The notes under the pieces were generated by a model. That model worked only from the letters and a program-made list of their open reading frames with translations. It was not told the DNA's origin and ran no database searches. Made by a program: the position numbers and the translations under genes. Below are positions 15,001-19,609 of a stretch of DNA of 30,073 nucleotides, piece after piece. The stretch's first letter is position 1. Each line of letters opens with the position of its first letter. Origin of the DNA: a virus; IMG/VR virus record IMGVR_UViG_3300020419_000061, positions 1-30,073 of that record; one strand, given 5' to 3'.

Positions 15001-16420
15001 TTGTAGCGACTACATTAGCAACAATAGCGTTCTCACCAGTAGGAGGATCTAAGTAAATTAATGGAGGTGATGTATATCCCGAACCTTTAGCGATAACAGT
15101 AAATGAATCTGCTTTGATGCTTGTATCGTTTAATAATGGAGAACTTACTTGTGCACCACCTGGATTGATAAATTTGATTGATGGAATTCGATCATATCCA
15201 CTTCCTGAACTGTCAACTATAAGTTGTGATACACCTTCGAGAGTATCGTCAACTATTGCTCTAATCTGAGCAGTTGTACCTTCTGTATCAGCAGGAGGGT
15301 CTACAACAACTGTAGGAGGGTTATTTGCAGAGTAACCTTGTCCTGAAAATAGTAATTGAGTCTCTTTGATACCATTTACAAGTGCTTCCGCAGTTGCACC
15401 AGATCCAGTTCCTAAAGTTGATGCAATACTGACTCTAGGAGAAAAACCTAACCTATATCCACTACCACCATCTTTTACAATGACTGCATTTACTTCATCT
15501 CCACTAATTTGTGATATAGCAGATGCACCAGAACCAAATTGAGGTGCAATCAATTCTATAGAACGTACAACTATCTCAGTTCCTTCTGCAACCTCTGTTT
15601 TAAATATTAACTTGTCTTCAAATATTGTATATTCTTCAAATGGTCTTTTTTCAACTCTATTGACAACTACTATAGTAGAAACAGTAGATAAAGGTGAATA
15701 ACTATTGCCAGCTTCAAAAAGATGGAACTCTTTACCATTCTTTGCTACAGTAATCGTATCCAGTGTCTTAACTGGTATACTTGTGTAACCAATTAGGTAT
15801 CTAACAGTATTGATAGCACCTGTAAGTTCTCCTGTAGGGGTAAGAGGAGGCGTTACAAGACGTAGTTTATCTCCTTCTACAAAATAGTCTATATTAGGGA
15901 ATTTGAACTCGTTATTGACGATTACAAGCAAATGTTGTGCACTTGAAGGTGATACTGGATCTCCAAGTAACTTTAATTCAAATTCTGTCTTTACTCCATC
16001 AAATTGGTTCGCTATAGGTTCAAATTCTTGTATCTTTCTGTCAAATTCCTGTTTATTAACACCTGGCGTAAAAATAATGTCTGGTGAGTGAGTTATACTC
16101 GCATAATATATGACTTCATCGTCAATTTGAATAGTTCCGTCTTTCTCTAAGAAATAATTGACATTTTCTGCTATAATATTCTTCTGAGTAGGATCAACTG
16201 CCTCTAAAACAGCAGATTTTGATGAAAGGAAGTTTGGATCAAATTCTCCAGATCCAATATCAGCATAACGCAAAATATTCCCAAGAATATCATAGGGTTT
16301 ACCTGATTTTTCTTGAGATTTATAGTATTGCTCTAAAAAAGCAACAAACTGTGTGTTATCATCTTTTATAAACTCAGGAATCTGATCCTGAATTCTATGT
16401 GAGACGGTTACTGCCTTCAT
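1..16420 (-). CDS. Giant modular virion structural protein, at least 5473 aa, C terminus outside window
   Basis: One open frame runs from an ATG 12 bases after the gp6 stop to the left edge. I translated nearly all of it in the same phase and met no stop. Approximate order by residue: a baseplate-like N-terminal region (1-200); eight glycine-tyrosine repeats (315-618); a segment with SDFYASKGT (about 693), common in marine myovirus structural proteins; six more such repeats (1140-1340); a YHYH domain (1434-1562); a beta-propeller-like region (1840-2110); a concanavalin/laminin-G-like domain (2244-2430); more glycine-tyrosine repeats (3020-3255); helical Cys/Asp modules (from 3910); a second laminin-G-like domain (4340-4500); further Cys/Asp modules (4565-5180); and fibre-like repeats to the edge. 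Mass exceeds half a megadalton. From position after gp6 I infer a baseplate-attached, host-facing protein; the exact role is unknown. No T4 counterpart is clear. Confidence 0.93.
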   Translation of the reverse strand, partial: MKAVTVSHRIQDQIPEFIKDDNTQFVAFLEQYYKSQEKSGKPYDILGNILRYADIGSGEFDPNFLSSKSAVLEAVDPTQKNIIAENVNYFLEKDGTIQIDDEVIYYASITHSPDIIFTPGVNKQEFDRKIQEFEPIANQFDGVKTEFELKLLGDPVSPSSAQHLLVIVNNEFKFPNIDYFVEGDKLRLVTPPLTPTGELTGAINTVRYLIGYTSIPVKTLDTITVAKNGKEFHLFEAGNSYSPLSTVSTIVVVNRVEKRPFEEYTIFEDKLIFKTEVAEGTEIVVRSIELIAPQFGSGASAISQISGDEVNAVIVKDGGSGYRLGFSPRVSIASTLGTGSGATAEALVNGIKETQLLFSGQGYSANNPPTVVVDPPADTEGTTAQIRAIVDDTLEGVSQLIVDSSGSGYDRIPSIKFINPGGAQVSSPLLNDTSIKADSFTVIAKGSGYTSPPLIYLDPPTGENAIVANVVATIDSDGMVNGVTVVSGGQGYMTVPRARVIDPVGAQILDVSVTGGRVTNIELLTGGKGYTDAPSVYIVDNRKDVANEPIGGTGATAVATIFNGEITDINITSFGTGYSDTEPPQVFIAAPPAPEASCDVGFGEITGFTIHSKGSGYQPSAFVNCKRGVSAVTSYDQKGNQVYSKESDTLQSSHNVSAAIKNLDTLFAKELYNRYVNQYLPNAEIDYETVNAPQIIKTISDFYASKGTKISTQYLFKMLYSENVDVSYPKDEVIKPSAATWNVDTVLRADLISGSAEDLQDSQLMQYIDPVDSSVQAASALIENVIAINTGVGTVYELAISEETLLGTFTIPYKTTLVEPLSTTESIITVDSTIGWPERNGTIRINDSEVVQYKEKTLNQFIECTRSKNGVVEDWDAGTTIFSDIFVYVNQGASNEIKLRVLGIADAKSTVLNDTGSYYLPGDKLNVASLGSTSIDQRVTSWLYNVKKLISVTGIVPGGLNNQTATVTCSNNHGLLVGDSVTIYGANPTVYNGTFTVTSRISQTIFEYNIPAPSDASPQGNILLSVDLNKGKSTEEGISVAIKDFTTNVQNTFFNTQYSYIASSGIPNYEVGPFVGSALLPGNQRKLVRIPRIIETVSKRDDTSFGPIGCWVNGVSVWSYKSESKIKFGGITSIAIGSAGEGYDAANPPIIEISGGGGSGAAASVTVNGALSEIEVDTGGTGYTSSPLVSIVGGGGFGATATAVITNGVVSRVLVESPGQGYTSQPDVSISGGEGSGATATASVRGPIQSVAITSAGSAYTSSPTIKLNSGEGAVAQPIIINGRIVSIAIIAAGSGYTTAPEIIISGDGYGAVAKASIGSVGEDRGKVIGVSVVNRGIGYTTGSTTIRLEAVGSQGTFTANVFEWTRNLQQELGSNFDGARGYVFAGYNTQYGGEYAHVSDPKQLRYVLGDNVFKNQSTQQLQELSTGYLHSPILGWAFDGNPIYGPYGYIDATNQSSGVRRIRSSYKIKPILLFDSATNPNPVRADGPVLTDYPAGSFIEDYEYAFQEGDLDQYNGRFCKTPEYPEGVYAYFVGIDASDAGNPVFPYVCGPQLYSQPDSWNFSQNAVQTNIPADVVRFRDPYENVDIDIDRQPNQDTDILVTEDGLELIFEIEDTNRDGVINNLEDTTPYTIAEEPVLQLFDYYPKVSTRSEVDIDIETTTKFEDAQIDGFVIENPGISYKVSDKLFFNNEDTQGFGASAKVSAVAGLSIQGYSSYMSSDMPYGRITTATEHELRNGDEIIVEETPILDSTNKTYKVKVIPGVENVTITQTGLGYSDDIPPTYELISTQGQDFQLTLNRTEAGAVNSANIVNSGSGYSPTNPPQIRVSHPQRFKKASYFLAFLKEQSGIVSINDIQVADDRTFYVCGHSSVPNGDTSGMLAKFNSDGRLLWKRALVPSLPASGTKNLSFKSVYVENSNPHNIYVIGELSPNTTSLVYNPDIVVIKYQSGFDNANNPDGIVQWQRDIAGISGTTRRDYATSIHLDQLGRVMIGGYTDSNSLSPDDMWVALLDLDGSVMEKRKIASASGNEHLHQLLWKANDTFLFCGISDPAGSSDIILGETFYDGVTIEVQWSKIITNSSYKFTDPTMSIDEYGSVYVTATAVNTDGKNYGVLYTKFDNDVYTSTVVSKMFVPTGTYASCKNGGVKFDVFGNIDLSCSVERDFNNVESVTSKISWNSGNILNSAAVSETNGIGYAATVVSSDNSGDTIVAGNKVESVQLAIFNWNTADNLLEDTYNDTLATGTNKAWYATGNAVIDQTKKYDGTSAIKLDAPNSLALQYGADVATSWTVEGFWALGSTQYAANNTTPHLYTVTDNVANEVKVGLDASSGANAGKVFLVLGGSTIYSTATTYVTPFNAEAFVHVAFSKERVGVGNYVYRVYVNGVEAINNTSTTVDVNLKDVTIGPKGTPSSSDSWIGWIDNVAVSQSATRIEAYTPALVTGTNTTTQAFIYKLDKDKTKLGSFTLNDVETGHILTTASNSSYTFNTQSTTVSPWAIGPAGIQILDYGDVVANHVPGSLTFTSTDETFASRTATIPTPGGKKLLLTTTVIPKFYFRDAKYSSIDLVKTLTFNQNATFTKGSTLQQYSVIGGADVVSAYGVIVDTGVNFVKIGKIIGTFDNTKLLKSTAGDANELSQSFVEESTYPQWVTNNPYTTGDIVYNDKKWYTASSTATSGTIAPVHTGGTTTDGNVNWAYTSASGIFIVDLANTSYSGGTLNQFASWKPFSASDYTIKIEEIYSDSTFIKGDTIDADAVNLTFSVDATGKVATFGGLLGVKKISIAATLSKDVVPSGSLVNTDIVYCSATSRHNFEVNDIIFTENFSSNEYNGSFFIKEVFSSRDFTYNLRSTAVQDPTFSGSGSSVSNVNIYAKHPKFLFVRGHQYIFDLDDNSNLGYYLSFSKDNQFKLEYPFINIIREGTPGFTDDDSPTPLVKFIINEDVTNISYYFDPSRTLASNSPVGEGSFIDVIPSPYAGTFTVTGTSNAGKTFDFALLNEPEKTTAAVGNNEFGLPRSSYSTTSSKAIGPIASIKLVNPGGFYQKLPIVSDIASNREIEKVRITNGGTEYVNGIYYNVPIGGDGEGASCNITVTDDGDFTGVITAVELTSAGKGYTTASIDIDAIPGILGPLLAGSGGILDVVIPSEGSGASVFLQGKSIGKIKKLKNNEFGFGYSHDYTLKPEITFPVNLQLFNTALLAQIKITDPGSGYTSTPAVVIEGGGGTGAAADAIVKNNRLSEIIIKDPGSGYSSEPSVTLKSEFNYVVNVDLGYLQFNFPHGITNGAQVQLRAESLGSTVGILPKPSSAGLVSLSSNQTYYAIAGEANGLESDQLRISLTQLDAESGSYITFLTQGEGRQVLLTEVFGGQATAIVETSRFLEGELVYQGSSLELASATGYVSTNEGWQIGPRILKLENYDGVWLSGERVTGQVSRASGLIDNLSIARGTLEIASLTTTPGQFIDDVGKPSEIVQKIQDSYFYQNFSYVIKSQTPINQWRKPVLETNHPVGFNLFGELAITGGKDISGRKVVSDLVKEVNINSFTNINQITSFANAQPIYTEFNNTEVLFRQKRLTNSEEILTSIVKKIDNISEQFDGIKTQFPLNVEGSSVTATEDQMFILLNGVAQSPGTSFSTTGPSIVFSEAPKAPSRIKFRQIQFSQLVITRMTFSTIGGIFPLLGNTVRSLQNEGTALVIDSGVDYIDVLSVVGSFQINDNVLASSTGFNAVLSNVQQLTSKTIYEQGERITNLSGKFAIIEENNLLDGVISDDLVVSRTSGTAAYETGEFEIKFNDIIYSARSKIAASVISIAPYQDAISSQIIDTVDLSPSSTFFGLVFQRVPSITYPNVILDNISETVINPTELYTDTANNQDFLDFENVRNQEIRYDNLTGTDFAAGTDIRLKKLFFTNSSMRIQPDTRAFNAAEALEKNAEFIAEEAVGLMLAFYPSFTIPTGNQNCIDDIVDVLNMIAWQVKFDGNSEVWDIANTYVQGNSIYHVDGQVAQTVYAMERARDLALKCINMEVIVASHTTKQQWRDTTVTPEYVVTDNSHGDARALLLANKWYIAHESLHYAKLQNPGYTVSGGDEHCLSDIVDVIEALGYNTAHGGNDFIWEATDRILHYGVTSGDRNTIVNAFTKAKTMAVQIIQNNAVAKVDTSHGWVQFIDSSITNDPGNCAAVQSTITTLMDILITNLGTTASPGTREAFQAAVTKTAPQADYSSGRLSYPVGDNACVNQTSAVTNFFKIITDTLQDPTGADKTTYQWSIFNLQRVEPAYAFQDAETIKCVKHSYKNKSTGGFFVFGDTVKGITSGNTASVIGSNGGNKWIYSKDPSGAFTVGEYITNTLLTNVGVTVDNLDYAVGTGSLDFNGSAHLTYPATDKLALGDGSVAAGDFTMELWIKATSVSGVQMLLDFRSSTSDTGAFYLLLNNNQIRWNVGNSDRITSTGVVANTWTHIAVTRSTGVTRLFVGGTLAGSYTDNTNYGNLPLKIGANASNSTAFTGHMENFMVKKGIAEYTASFIPSAVYDSSDLNLSFGFDGEAPIPIIKGEIYATFQQSITSTASADGIELWRSEIMTEEVDLSRQVERDCADIIETNKFWIAEEAVGRMKAKYPDFVIPGDTGTSLSGTNKCLRDTYEYIIPAIYKDLRYGGNYNSIIIGRGYLANQQGELAHVNEELLQSMYVWREVAKLCIDVITKDQADLTGEYTTRIRVPNYFSATPGSNITTYIMSLMDDLLDVLGPTGHRFRDGADLLYFNRKCIADEVVYWLEDRYTVNINNVDVNQLYIPGGSPGREKCVRDIRDHIIPAIATDLITGGNSNAQGIIDSYLNSAGFIGDVEHELLPMLEAIGYAKWLMEKALQNLLLSRNENIANLPAGSTDANTIDDFFQFQYTDLPAFRKAYDAAVNYDLTGNIITESTFYPPDPKIYTGSHRALDAANLIGANKRTIAEEAVDLTVKQSAFKHYNFRVPGGKVHCEDDIVDILEGVMHDLRFSVNEKVYEASELYLNTDMGLKHVTNQADETIYAMRMARDMAILAIQNKLGFNPYESAYESGGALGGGGGGIESRPDYDYNAGGGFATSTEAGNKYYDASNEIKNNLRFIATTAVGRGLSQYSSLTFGGYGYQSCVDDVIDVLEAVTFNLAHGGNNIVWYASDFYITISNAVQHINSQATQVKYIFEQARDIAIQVMRQELVTVNGYTEGYAVYDNTITIDNNGATTGQLTPTDAAYTPTNGNLVLTKAGHNLQVGDSITLDPNSLVFNCAFDGNQSNKSYPRPWDPASGATLPITARTNDTFTVDVGTTSNGTHDVGYAIYEEATGNLFLDIGNHNLTAGRHIRLPDNAVTFTCTKDGNSTNHSYPRSTDYASGKSLEVLQVTDSTFTATGATYNPITGIMVITSVAHGFNNGDQVMFDTNSLNFTCSMDNYGSVHSYPRLTDPSHNIYLPVQNKTNDTFEVQVGTSPTQLYSPSNAVYNPTTGDMVITIG
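75..740 (-). repeat. Fibre-like tandem repeats at the C-terminal side of the giant protein
   Basis: Three tandem repeats of about 75-80 residues start near 735, 478 and 259. Each has G-H-x-[LF] with x-x-G, then SLxFxC, a D-rich loop, SYPRxTD, and T-x-x-TFTVxVG at the end. A further copy probably continues left of the window, since the frame ends at YNPTTGDMVITIG, which matches the linker between copies. The repeats resemble those seen in long marine phage fibre proteins. Confidence 0.75.
880..4700 (-). repeat. Repeated Cys-Asp helical modules in the giant protein
   Basis: A module of about 150 residues recurs. Its marks are a Cys followed by D-[IV]-x-D-[VI]-[LI], then L-x-x-G-G-N-x-x-[VI]-W, then a helix ending in A-R-D-x-A. 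Clear copies have their Cys near 4585 (CIDDIVDVLN), 4185 (CLSDIVDVIE), 1535 (CEDDIVDILE) and 1075 (CVDDVIDVLE). Diverged copies lie near 3750, 2555 and 2070. The second laminin-G-like domain interrupts the series. I know of no name for this module. Confidence 0.75.
2930..3400 (-). other. Concanavalin A/laminin-G-like domain 2 within the giant protein
   Basis: Residues about 4340-4500 include GDFTMELWIK, WTHIAVTRSTG, TRLFVGGTLAGS and ENFMVKKG, a textbook laminin-G_3-like pattern and a closer match than the first copy. It is flanked on both sides by the Cys/Asp helical modules. Confidence 0.8.
9130..9690 (-). other. Concanavalin A/laminin-G-like domain 1 within the giant protein
   Basis: Residues about 2244-2430 include SWTVEGFWALG, then EAFVHVAFSKER, then YVNGVEAINN and IGWIDNVAVS. 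This strand order (target strand, W/H-x-A-V/F-x-R, Y-V-N-G, D-x-V) is that of laminin-G-type jelly-roll domains, which commonly bind glycans. Confidence 0.65.
10090..10900 (-). other. Beta-propeller-like region within the giant protein
   Basis: Residues about 1840-2110 show repeated blades of the type D-x-x-x-x-Y-V-x-G followed by a K-x-x-x-x-G-x-x-x-W strand, for example TFYVCGHSS with NSDGRLLWKR, then NIYVIGEL with GIVQWQRD, then GRVMIGGYT. This pattern is typical of bacterial propeller repeats. Binding to a host surface ligand is an inference. Confidence 0.55.
11735..12120 (-). other. YHYH domain within the giant protein
   Basis: Residues about 1434-1562 of the giant protein contain GWAFDGNPIYGPYGY, then GRFCKTPEYPEGVYAYF and VFPYVCGPQLY. 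This is the pattern of YHYH-domain proteins, which are frequent in marine phage structural proteins. Function is unknown. Its placement after a beta-repeat array is as expected for a surface-exposed module. Confidence 0.75.
12395..13005 (-). repeat. Glycine-tyrosine repeat array 2 inside the giant protein
   Basis: Six repeats at a regular spacing of about 38-40 codons: GEGYDAANPP, GTGYTSSP, GQGYTSQP, GSAYTSSP, GSGYTTAP and GIGYTTGS. Between the turns lie G-A-x-A-x-A segments and alternating valine/isoleucine strands. The array sits directly before the YHYH domain. Confidence 0.85.
14565..15475 (-). repeat. Glycine-tyrosine repeat array 1 inside the giant protein
   Basis: Eight protein repeats of roughly 35-45 residues each carry a G-x-G-Y turn followed by a proline or serine and a short beta-rich stretch. 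Examples are GSGYRLGFSP, GQGYSANNPP, GSGYTSPP, GQGYMTVP, GKGYTDAP and GSGYQPSA. The alternating hydrophobic pattern suggests a repetitive beta fold. No enzymatic residues are evident. Confidence 0.85.
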
Positions 16421-16432
16421 CTACTTTATGAC

Positions 16433-18517
16433 CTAGAAGCAAGAGTTAAACTCTGGGAGTTCGTATACTGTAGTTGGATAATCAATAATATTTATCGGAG
16501 TTCCATCGAAGTTAATTGCTGTAAAGTCGAATGGGTCAAAAGTAGGAACGTTTGTTCCGTCTATAGTGTAATCGATAGTTTGTACTGTAGGATTGAAAAT
16601 GGTTGGATCCAAACCAGTTCCAATGTTAATATTTCCAGAAGCAGGAATGATACTAACTGGTATTCTAGTAGTACCGTCAGGTGTACTATGAACGTCAACA
16701 GGTCCTACACATACCTGTCCGTTCTTGTAATCGACAGTTCCGACATCCTTCTTCAATGTAACCTCAGTTTCATCAACTTTAGTCACCATAATTAATTTTC
16801 CGTAACCATCGTCACGAATATTTACTGGAAGTAGTGCAGATGTATCATTTTGTATCAAAGATGACGATGCAATGGAAGTTGCATTGACACCACCCGCTAT
16901 TGCCAATAACGCTTCAGTGTAACCAGTAGCATAGAACGTACCAGTCTTCACTGTAGAATATCTAGGAGTACAAGAACCATTACTTGTACTTGAAGATCCT
17001 GATGTACTACCAGACAAGTCATTAGGATTAGCAATTTCATTATTAAAGTTTACACACTTAGAAAATGTTGATCCAAATGCGAATCCTTCAATATTCATAC
17101 CAAGTGACATATGTGTCACGTTACCACTGATCGAAGGATCAGAGGAATCTATCATCGATTGATACGCAGATTGGTCAATACGTCCGTTAAATCTTGTTGA
17201 TTCCGCTTGACTATTGTATTGATCGATAGCCCCCAAAACTCTAGACGCAACTTCATTATTAGATAATGTAGTTTTATTGCCATCAAAGAACGCCCAAGTT
17301 TTAGGTCTAATGTAGAGTGTAATGGGATCGACAATAACAGGCTCGATTGCTGCAATGGAATATTTAAGTAAATCAGTCTTGATTCTTTTTTTCGTTGTTG
17401 TGTTAAGTAATGCTCCACTTTGTGTTCGGATTGATATGTATACTTTACCATAAACAGGTGGTTGTAATCTTTCTCCACCATATACGGTAACTGATCTAGC
17501 AGCAGGATAGACTTTTTTAGTAATGTATTCGTAGTCTGACTCTGTAACTGCTCTATTTTGACTGTTAAATGCCCTTGGAGCATTAAATTTAATACTCAAG
17601 GTAGTTTCTATGTCCTCACCATCTTGAGCACCGTCTACAGTCACTAAGGAGATGTTCGCTGCTGGTACAAATCTTTGCTCAGAGTCTTGAACTTTACCTA
17701 TAAATGTAAATTTCTTACAACCATTAGCAGCAGTACCTTCAGTTTTAACATACTCAAGTTTAATAACCTCACCAGATATTAGTTGACGACAGATAACACC
17801 ATCACCAAATACAACACTGTAACGCATATCATCTCCTTCTTCAAGGAAGAATCCACGAGTGGTACCATCAACATCTACAATATTCTGTACAAGGTTATAT
17901 GTATCAATCTCTTCTGACTGTGTATTCGGTGAAATCGACACTTTTAATAGATCAGTGTCAACTTGATCAGCAGGAACTAGATAACTTCTCTTTTTAACAT
18001 CATCAACAATGTATTGATACGTAATTAAGTTACCTTGGTATATAACAACTTTGCTAAAAGTTGCAACACCAGTAGACTGATCTACAGTTGCAACCAAATC
18101 AGATGGTAATGTAAAGGTATATCCTGCACCATTAGTAGTAGAAATGAATACATCACCCTTTTTTAACGTTACAGATGAAGGATATGTTGTTCCAGAACCA
18201 ATAGTACCAGTTTGAACACTAAATGCAATACACGCTTTTGGTGCTTTTATTGATCTTGGCGTATAATTTAACTGTTTTGCTATCTTAACTACGTTATCTC
18301 TTATTGTTGCTGACTCTAGAAACGCCTCATTCATTGCCATATTAGCATTGAAAGAAGCATAGTATGTGTTATATGATAAAACGTCGAGTAAGTATGATGC
18401 AGCTGAGCCATCAAAATCGTAGTCTGTAAACTCATCTCTTGTACGCAGGTACGATCTTATAGACTCACGTATCTCTGTAAAGTCTAATGATGTTAAATTT
18501 GACGGAATTGCTGCCAT
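16433..18517 (-). CDS. 6: Baseplate wedge protein, T4 gp6-like
   Basis: The product is 694 residues, close to T4 gp6 (660). The N terminus (MAAIPSNLTSLDFTEIR, then RDEFTDYDFDGSAASYLLDVLSYNTYY at about residues 28-54) is the strongly conserved gp6/baseplate-J-like start seen in marine T4-like phages. The central part (FVPAANISLVTVDGAQDGEDI and the FNAPRAFNSQNRAVT segment near 310-325) matches the conserved baseplate J core. gp6 dimers form the ring that joins the wedges of the baseplate. A one-base gap follows the gp25 stop, so the two are probably co-translated. The C-terminal 200 residues look more divergent. The giant structural gene follows 12 bases later. Confidence 0.95.
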   Translation of the reverse strand: MAAIPSNLTSLDFTEIRESIRSYLRTRDEFTDYDFDGSAASYLLDVLSYNTYYASFNANMAMNEAFLESATIRDNVVKIAKQLNYTPRSIKAPKACIAFSVQTGTIGSGTTYPSSVTLKKGDVFISTTNGAGYTFTLPSDLVATVDQSTGVATFSKVVIYQGNLITYQYIVDDVKKRSYLVPADQVDTDLLKVSISPNTQSEEIDTYNLVQNIVDVDGTTRGFFLEEGDDMRYSVVFGDGVICRQLISGEVIKLEYVKTEGTAANGCKKFTFIGKVQDSEQRFVPAANISLVTVDGAQDGEDIETTLSIKFNAPRAFNSQNRAVTESDYEYITKKVYPAARSVTVYGGERLQPPVYGKVYISIRTQSGALLNTTTKKRIKTDLLKYSIAAIEPVIVDPITLYIRPKTWAFFDGNKTTLSNNEVASRVLGAIDQYNSQAESTRFNGRIDQSAYQSMIDSSDPSISGNVTHMSLGMNIEGFAFGSTFSKCVNFNNEIANPNDLSGSTSGSSSTSNGSCTPRYSTVKTGTFYATGYTEALLAIAGGVNATSIASSSLIQNDTSALLPVNIRDDGYGKLIMVTKVDETEVTLKKDVGTVDYKNGQVCVGPVDVHSTPDGTTRIPVSIIPASGNINIGTGLDPTIFNPTVQTIDYTIDGTNVPTFDPFDFTAINFDGTPINIIDYPTTVYELPEFNSCF
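16489..16496 (-). promoter_or_regulatory. Putative late promoter motif (GATAAATA) before the giant gene
   Basis: GATAAATA on the minus strand within the end of gp6, about 70 bases before the ATG of the giant structural gene. A separate late promoter would let this gene be made at a level different from gp6. It could be chance. Confidence 0.3.
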
Positions 18518-18518
18518 T

Positions 18519-18926
18519 TTAAGTACGTTCCAATAGGAAATCTACAGTCTGAGTTATTCTCTCACCAATAATTACATACTCAACTTCAACTTCTAAATTA
18601 TTATCATCATCAATATTGACATTTACCTGAGATACGGTAATACGTGGTTCAAGTCTGCCAAGTGTATTGACAATTTCTTCTTTAAGTTCCTCTAGCATAA
18701 AAATGTCAAAGTTTTCAAATAACATTTGACGTAATCTAGATCCTTTTTCTGGTTGAAAGGGTCTCTCTCCAAACCCTGTCATAACAAGGTTTTTCATTGA
18801 TTGTTTAATGGAGTTTTCGTTTTTAACTACAGAGAAATCTTCAGTATTAGGATTTGCCTTCATAGACATACTGAAATCACGAAATTGACGTGATAAATTT
18901 CTTTCTGCTTTAAAACGATATGCCAT
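18519..18926 (-). CDS. 25: Baseplate wedge protein, T4 gp25-like
   Basis: The product is 135 residues, the usual length for the gp25/lysozyme-like baseplate family. It shows the conserved LEPRI motif (the EPR core of gp25, near residues 92-96), preceded by NSIKQSMKNLVMTGFGERP. In T4, gp25 seeds sheath assembly at the baseplate and belongs to the wedge core with gp6 and gp7. Its ATG overlaps the stop of the preceding 37-codon gene by one base (TAATG), suggesting translational coupling. A GATAAATA motif lies about 40 bases upstream and may be a late promoter. Confidence 0.95.
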   Translation of the reverse strand: MAYRFKAERNLSRQFRDFSMSMKANPNTEDFSVVKNENSIKQSMKNLVMTGFGERPFQPEKGSRLRQMLFENFDIFMLEELKEEIVNTLGRLEPRITVSQVNVNIDDDNNLEVEVEYVIIGERITQTVDFLLERT

Positions 18927-19039
18927 TACTTTTTAGAGTCTTCCTTTTTAGACTTTTTCTTTAGGTATTTATCATACCTAGGGTCGGTTATCAGAACATT
19001 TTTCCTGAGAAACTCTTCTGAACAATCAGCTGTTAACAT
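18926..19039 (-). CDS. Small lysine-rich protein upstream of gp25 (37 aa)
   Basis: A 37-codon frame beginning MLTADCSEEFLRKN and ending in a lysine-rich tail (KYLKKKSKKEDSKK). The ribosome site AGGGAG sits 8 bases before the ATG, and a CTAAATA motif is about 20 bases upstream, a compact late-promoter arrangement. The stop codon overlaps the gp25 start (TAATG). I do not recognise the product. The strong translation signals and coupling argue that it is real; it may serve in wedge assembly, or mainly as a leader for gp25. Confidence 0.7.
   Translation of the reverse strand: MLTADCSEEFLRKNVLITDPRYDKYLKKKSKKEDSKK
18966..18973 (-). promoter_or_regulatory. Putative late promoter motif (GATAAATA) before gp25
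   Basis: GATAAATA on the minus strand, inside the 37-codon gene and about 40 bases before the gp25 ATG. It matches the NATAAATA late consensus. The coding overlap and AT richness keep confidence low. Confidence 0.3.
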
Positions 19040-19060
19040 AAAATATACTCCCTGTAGTTA

Positions 19061-19068
19061 TATTTAGA
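19061..19068 (-). promoter_or_regulatory. Putative late promoter (TCTAAATA)
   Basis: The minus strand reads TCTAAATA, seven of eight matches to the T4 late consensus TATAAATA and identical to the CTAAATA core reported for related phages. It lies 21 bases before the start of the 37-codon gene that leads into gp25 and gp6. Such short motifs can occur by chance in AT-rich DNA. Confidence 0.5.
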
Positions 19069-19078
19069 CGCAAAAATG

Positions 19079-19609
19079 TTACCCTGCCATTACAGTGGGT
19101 GATCCATATGTTACTCTACTACTACAAGGGTATCCACCATATCCAGCAGGAGCACCAAGTTTATCAGTTACTCTTCCTATTGGAAGTTTAAAAGCTAATA
19201 CAGTTTTAGTTGTTGCGAATAATATACGTGGATGACCAATACCTCCTTGGTCTTCTACAGTCAACAAACTACAAACTATCGGTGTAGGTATAATACACAT
19301 TGCTTTTCCACACGGACACAAATAATTAATTATATTTGTCGTGGGTGACATATGGGGTGTGAACGTATCACCCATAATCATAATAGGCAACCTATTTACC
19401 TGTACCAATGCTCTAGCAGGATTCAACGCACTTAAAGGCACCAAAGGAGTGGGTGGCCATAAACAAGTTTTATTTTTTACCTTGATTGATAATAATATAG
19501 GTGGTGAGTTACACGCTTGTGTACTATGAATGGTACTAGGAATCGGCCAACCGTGTCCTGAGTCAGGAAGTCCGTTATGATTCGCTACTGGTAGTACCTT
19601 AAATCCCAT
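19079..19609 (-). CDS. PAAR-like spike tip protein
   Basis: A 176-residue protein rich in Pro, Gly and Cys. The segment VNRLPIMIMGDTFTPHMSP (about residues 92-110) fits the PAAR/DUF4280 pattern of V-x-G/R-x-P-x-x-x-x-GD-x-x-x-x-H, and the end SPTVMAG is the usual closing strand of these proteins. PAAR proteins cap the central spike with a metal-stabilised cone; T4 gp5.4 is the counterpart. Scattered Cys and His (CPCGKAMC near 139-146) may hold the metal. The ATG directly abuts the stop of the upstream membrane-protein gene. Placement next to gp25 and gp6 supports a baseplate role. Confidence 0.8.
   Translation of the reverse strand: MGFKVLPVANHNGLPDSGHGWPIPSTIHSTQACNSPPILLSIKVKNKTCLWPPTPLVPLSALNPARALVQVNRLPIMIMGDTFTPHMSPTTNIINYLCPCGKAMCIIPTPIVCSLLTVEDQGGIGHPRILFATTKTVLAFKLPIGRVTDKLGAPAGYGGYPCSSRVTYGSPTVMAG

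Noticed and set aside
17152-17583. 143-codon minus-strand frame
   Set aside because: It is inside gp6 in another frame; gp6 is well conserved here.
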